DNA of 8,596 nt from Candidatus Coatesiibacteriota bacterium. Lineage in GTDB: Bacteria; Oederibacteriota; CAKKQC01. The translations under genes were made by a program, and so were the position numbers. A model generated the notes under the pieces. That model did not search any database. It had not been told where the DNA came from and saw nothing but the letters and a program-made list of their open reading frames with translations. Below, in pieces: positions 7,601 through 8,596 of the stretch. Every line of letters starts with the position of its first letter. The first letter of the stretch is position 1. The stretch lies in assembly GCA_023265785.1 (NCBI GenBank), contig JAHFSL010000073.1:1-8596 (forward strand), written 5' to 3'.

Positions 7601-7673
7601 CGGTCCGCTCCCTCCAGTCCGGGTGATTCCGCAGTCGTTCGACGATCTCTTCGGCGGGAAACGGGGCCGGCAT
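4608..7673 (-). CDS. mrfA: DEAH-box helicase with DUF1998/MZB zinc site fused to a DEDDy exonuclease (MrfA-MrfB-like)
   Basis: A 1021-residue fusion. Residues 1-753 match a full MrfA/YprA helicase (about 750 residues in B. subtilis). Visible motifs are a Q-motif-like YTHQAEAI (59-66), Walker A TPTASGKS (79-86), DEAH (191-194), TSAT (227-230), motif V ISTSALELGIDIG (344-356) and motif VI QRAGRVGR (375-382). A DUF1998/MZB cysteine cluster CPCENGCPSCVHSPKC (713-728) would bind zinc. After a proline-rich linker (764-847) comes a compact RNase H-fold exonuclease: FDLET (D852, E854), NIKSFD (D916) and YCRHD (Y985, D989), a complete DEDDy set. In B. subtilis the separate proteins MrfA and MrfB act together in UvrABC-independent repair of mitomycin C adducts, so DNA repair in the cytoplasm is the best inference. 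The TPR-like tail of stand-alone MrfB is absent. The ATG at 7673 has AGGA 7 bases upstream. It is the first gene of the minus-strand cluster. Confidence 0.92.
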   Translation of the reverse strand: MPAPFPAEEIVERLRNHPDWRERTVHIERLPPRAARYGDLDLPLPLSRLLASRGIARLYTHQAEAIRSIRAGAHTAVTTPTASGKSLVYLLAAWERKLSGPPGHALYLSPLKALAQDQRRLVEEMGAAMAPPHRLAAALYDGDTPTARRAKLRAAPPDLLLTNPDMVHLSVLASHGAWRGFLGGLTHVILDEAHAYRGVFGSHVASILRRLKRVCARYGSSPVFVTTSATLGNPDEFLRRLTGEAFTVVSDSGAPTPVRWFALIKPRANAYTETCELLALMLKAGLKTITFTKARKITELLSIWLAERAPALADRVRAYRAGYLPEERRELERALASDELAGIISTSALELGIDIGGLDGCLLTGFPGTMLSTWQRAGRVGRGDQPALIALVGMDDALDLYFLSHPAEFFSRPPERLLLDEANPAVLKAHLACAAAEEPLTARDARWFGPTLERRIAELLADGRLFEAAEERRWFCPLKSPQRHVNIRSAGESFLIEDGVGKLLGTVDGIRVFRECHPHAIYLHAGETWEVVRLDTDARRVTVRPVTVDHYTQAVATETTRVLAVRGERPFGPGRLAWGDVRVTTRIVEYERKRVRGGETLSKHPLDLPPQEFETTAVWLIVPDGTTRPVQAAGRHLMGALHALEHVSIALFPLFALCDRWDLGGISTTEHPDTGQATIFIYDGMPGGVGLAELAYGIMEELQRTVAAHLAACPCENGCPSCVHSPKCGSRNYPLDKVGALMLANEFASLVAESGRALVAVGSAVPGVEEGRAGPLGVVNGTRLAAGPTSLEPPRPPALGDGPPALPPLRGSTPPASSPPGIAAPPERSAQLPRGLPPPRPPIVPGHVIVFDLETQKLAEEVGGWDNKRAMRMSVGCVYDIDAQAFRDYREEEVADLIADLAAAKLVVGFNIKSFDYEVLTAYAPRAVLEAVPTLDLLEKVRDTLKRRVRLDDLAKATLGQGKIADGLDAVRWFRAGEFDRLIEYCRHDVIVTKDLYEFGRTHGHVLFPSIQGVMKLPAGW
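5133..5384 (-). repeat. Proline-rich interdomain linker with phased CCTCCGG repeats
   Basis: This stretch encodes residues 764-847 of the helicase-exonuclease fusion: 24 prolines in 84 residues, mostly as PP pairs, with no predicted fold. On the plus strand CCGGAGG recurs at 5195, 5228, 5261 and 5282, spaced 33, 33 and 21 bases. All are multiples of three, so each copy encodes PP in the same frame. The sequence between copies is not conserved, so this is a degenerate repeat rather than a tandem array. Confidence 0.75.
5343..5362. repeat. GC-rich inverted repeat inside the linker coding region
   Basis: GCCGAGCG at 5343-5350 pairs perfectly with CGCTCGGC at 5355-5362 around a 4-base GTCC spacer, giving a strong 8-bp hairpin. 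No U tract follows on either strand and it sits inside an intact reading frame, so it is not a functional terminator by sequence. A second, shorter hairpin (GCCGC, 3-base loop, GCGGC) lies at 5241-5253. Confidence 0.7.
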
Positions 7674-7679
7674 GGCCCC

Positions 7680-7706
7680 ATCCTACTCCCCCGCCCGCAC
7701 AATCAA
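7680..7706 (-). promoter_or_regulatory. Possible promoter for the minus-strand cluster
   Basis: The minus strand has TTGATT (7706-7701) and TAGGAT (7685-7680), resembling -35 and -10 boxes, but the spacer is only 15 bases and the -10 overlaps the ribosome-binding site. A promoter is expected here because the five minus-strand genes begin at 7673, but these exact boxes are weakly supported. Confidence 0.25.
7681..7684 (-). promoter_or_regulatory. Shine-Dalgarno for the helicase-exonuclease gene
   Basis: The minus strand reads AGGA, ending 7 bases before the ATG at 7673-7671, a normal spacing. It supports this ATG as the start. Confidence 0.5.
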
Positions 7707-7725
7707 CCGGTCATTCCTGTTGATT
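7701..7725. repeat. Inverted repeat in the divergent intergenic region, possible operator
   Basis: AATCAACCGG (7701-7710) and CCTGTTGATT (7716-7725) are 10-base arms with one mismatch around a 5-base centre. The palindrome covers the -35-like TTGATT elements of both divergent promoters, a good position for a regulator acting on both sides. It does not resemble the usual LexA boxes of E. coli (CTGT-N8-ACAG) or B. subtilis. It could also form a hairpin in RNA, or simply reflect two facing -35 boxes. Confidence 0.5.
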
Positions 7726-7749
7726 GTCACGGGGTGGGCATGGCATACT
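7720..7749 (+). promoter_or_regulatory. Candidate promoter for the exported-protein gene
   Basis: TTGATT (7720-7725) and CATACT (7744-7749) are separated by 18 bases, and TGG directly before the -10 gives an extended TGn element. Transcription would begin only a few bases before the ATG at 7759, making a nearly leaderless mRNA. This fits the weak ribosome-binding site (GGGG at 7751-7754, 4 bases from the ATG). Confidence 0.4.
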
Positions 7750-7758
7750 TGGGGCGCC

Positions 7759-8415
7759 ATGAATCGGTTGCTGGCCGCGGGCATCATCGTGTTGGGATCG
7801 GCGCTGGCCACCGGCGCCGCCCGCGCCTCTGACCTCCTGGGGCCCATCCAGCACCTTAAGGGCAAGCACATCGGCGACGGCGAGCCGCTGACCTGGACGA
7901 TTGACTACCTGAATTCCTGGGGCCGGACGGTCGTGGACGCCTCCGGCGGGCATTTCTACCACGACCGGTGCTGTGGCGGGTTCCAGACCAACGACCCGTC
8001 CTGGAGTTACCCGCAGACCACCTGGGGCCAGTACCCCATGTATTACATCGGCACCTGGATGCGGTTCCGGCTGACGCTGACGAACACCAGCACCCGGACC
8101 TACCGGAACCTGCGGGTGATCGCCATCCAGGAATACCTCACGCCCGACGGTTCTTGGGGCGAGCAGATTGGCCCGGGCTCGGCCAAGGATTGGTTCCTGC
8201 CCGTGCTGGGCCCCGGCCAGTCGGCGGTATTCGTGGGCGCCCTGTACATCCCGTGGGGCGCGGAGGACGGACTGGACCAGACCCACCTGCAGGTCCAGCA
8301 CTGGAACAAGGGGCAGGGCCAGCCCGGCCCCGGCAGTGTGATCATTGACGACACCAAGGCCGCCATCTGGTGCCCGCCGCGCGACGCGGCGCCCGGAGCC
8401 ACTCCGACCGAGTAG
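7759..8415 (+). CDS. Exported tryptophan-rich protein of unknown function, probable beta-sandwich
   Basis: A 218-residue protein that I cannot assign to a named family. The ATG at 7759 gives a textbook signal peptide: MNRLL, a hydrophobic core to about residue 20, and ARA before S24. The frame stays open upstream to 7672, but that extension would run through the palindrome and promoter and spoil the signal. The mature part holds ten tryptophans and just three cysteines (C71, C72, C205), which could form one disulphide and leave a free thiol. Residues 101-165 (MRFRLTLTNTSTRTYRNLRV, then GPGQSAVFVGALYIPW) alternate polar and hydrophobic residues. They contain the 'TNTSTRTYRNL ... GPGQS' pattern of Ig-like/CARDB-type adhesive modules, so a beta-sandwich is inferred. 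The GHFYHDRCCGG segment (64-74) could bind metal, but this is speculative. It is the first gene of the plus-strand pair, directly before a ComEC-like gene. Confidence 0.78.
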   Translation: MNRLLAAGIIVLGSALATGAARASDLLGPIQHLKGKHIGDGEPLTWTIDYLNSWGRTVVDASGGHFYHDRCCGGFQTNDPSWSYPQTTWGQYPMYYIGTWMRFRLTLTNTSTRTYRNLRVIAIQEYLTPDGSWGEQIGPGSAKDWFLPVLGPGQSAVFVGALYIPWGAEDGLDQTHLQVQHWNKGQGQPGPGSVIIDDTKAAIWCPPRDAAPGATPTE

Positions 8416-8418
8416 GCG

Positions 8419-8596
8419 ATTTCCTCCCAACAATCGCCCGCGTCCTTTGAACTGACCCTCCTGCGCGCCGCCCCGCTGGGGTGGGCGGCGCTCGCCGCCG
8501 GGGCGGGCATCCTGCTGGCCGATGCGGCCGGCTCCGCGACCCATGCCGGCTGGCTGGCCTTGGGGCTGGCGCTCGCGGCCGCCGCCGCGGGGCGCG
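8419..8596 (+). CDS. comEC: ComEC/Rec2-like competence membrane protein, extreme N-terminus (partial)
   Basis: Only about 59 residues are visible before the right edge. The frame reads LLRAAPLGWAALAAGAG, then ILLADAAGS, then a second hydrophobic run, WLALGLALAAAAAGR. The opening 'PLxWxALAxxAGILLAD' is the usual first membrane segment of ComEC/Rec2 proteins (DUF4131 region), which form the inner-membrane DNA-uptake channel. No ATG, GTG or TTG precedes this segment after the TAG stop of the upstream gene at 8413-8415. The candidates are ATT at 8419, which has GAG 6 bases upstream and is used for the coordinates here, or CTG at 8452 or 8461. The catalytic and channel domains lie outside the window, so another polytopic membrane protein cannot be excluded. 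It is probably co-transcribed with the exported-protein gene. Confidence 0.45.
   Translation, partial: MSSQQSPASFELTLLRAAPLGWAALAAGAGILLADAAGSATHAGWLALGLALAAAAAGR

Noticed and set aside
7701..7725. LexA/SOS box upstream of the repair gene
   Set aside because: The palindrome does not match CTGT-N8-ACAG or the GAAC/GTTC-type Gram-positive box, so SOS control is not supported by sequence.
7672..7758. Upstream extension of the exported-protein frame to the ATG at 7672
   Set aside because: It would put 29 extra residues before a good signal peptide, overlap the start codon of the divergent gene and swallow the palindrome and promoter.
4488..7832. A plus-strand open frame of 1114 codons antisense to the helicase-exonuclease
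   Set aside because: Its translation is Arg/Gly/Gln/His-rich with no domain motifs, and it crosses the intergenic promoter region and the start of the plus-strand gene. Long antisense frames are expected in DNA this GC-rich; the minus-strand frame has every helicase and nuclease motif.
8413..8415. TAG read-through joining the exported protein to the ComEC-like frame
   Set aside because: The first protein is complete with a polar C-terminus, and nothing nearby suggests recoding. Frame coincidence is expected one time in three.

Overview
This is GC-rich DNA (about 70% by eye) from what looks like a didermic (outer-membrane) bacterium. A PorV/PorQ-type outer-membrane protein lies beside a secreted beta-propeller-like protein with a FlgD-Ig-like/type-A C-terminal tail. 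That pairing is typical of FCB-group bacteria and several uncultured lineages; the high GC would also suit a GC-rich Elusimicrobiota- or Eisenbacteria-like organism. The lineage is inferred from gene content only. I see no tRNA, rRNA, CRISPR array, insertion sequence or phage gene.

Layout. Positions 1-7673 hold five tightly packed minus-strand genes, read from right to left. They are: a 1021-residue DEAH helicase fused to a DEDD-type exonuclease (7673-4608); a multi-pass GT-C-type glycosyltransferase (4600-3071); a secreted propeller-like protein with a C-terminal FlgD-Ig-like domain (3056-1455); a PorV/PorQ-like beta-barrel protein (1458-421); and the N-terminal two thirds of a cyclase/kynurenine-formamidase-family hydrolase (424 to beyond the left edge). 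The gaps are 7 and 14 bases, followed by two 4-base stop/start overlaps (ATGA and CTGA), so one polycistronic transcript is likely. An 85-base divergent intergenic region (7674-7758) separates this cluster from a plus-strand pair: a small exported, tryptophan-rich protein of unknown function (7759-8415) and the start of a ComEC-like membrane protein that runs off the right edge.

How the genes may work together. The helicase-exonuclease joins in one chain the two activities that Bacillus subtilis encodes separately as MrfA (YprA) and MrfB (YprB), which repair mitomycin C lesions. The proline-rich joint carries phased CCTCCGG-type repeats and GC-rich hairpins. The propeller protein and PorV-like protein could be cargo and outer-membrane partner of a type IX-like secretion route, with the glycosyltransferase acting on the envelope. 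The hydrolase and the repair gene have no obvious functional tie to these and may simply be co-transcribed.

Points most worth a second look: the MrfA-MrfB-like fusion and its linker, a CTG start inside a CTGA overlap, a palindrome centred between two divergent -35-like elements, and an uncharacterised exported protein next to a ComEC-like gene.
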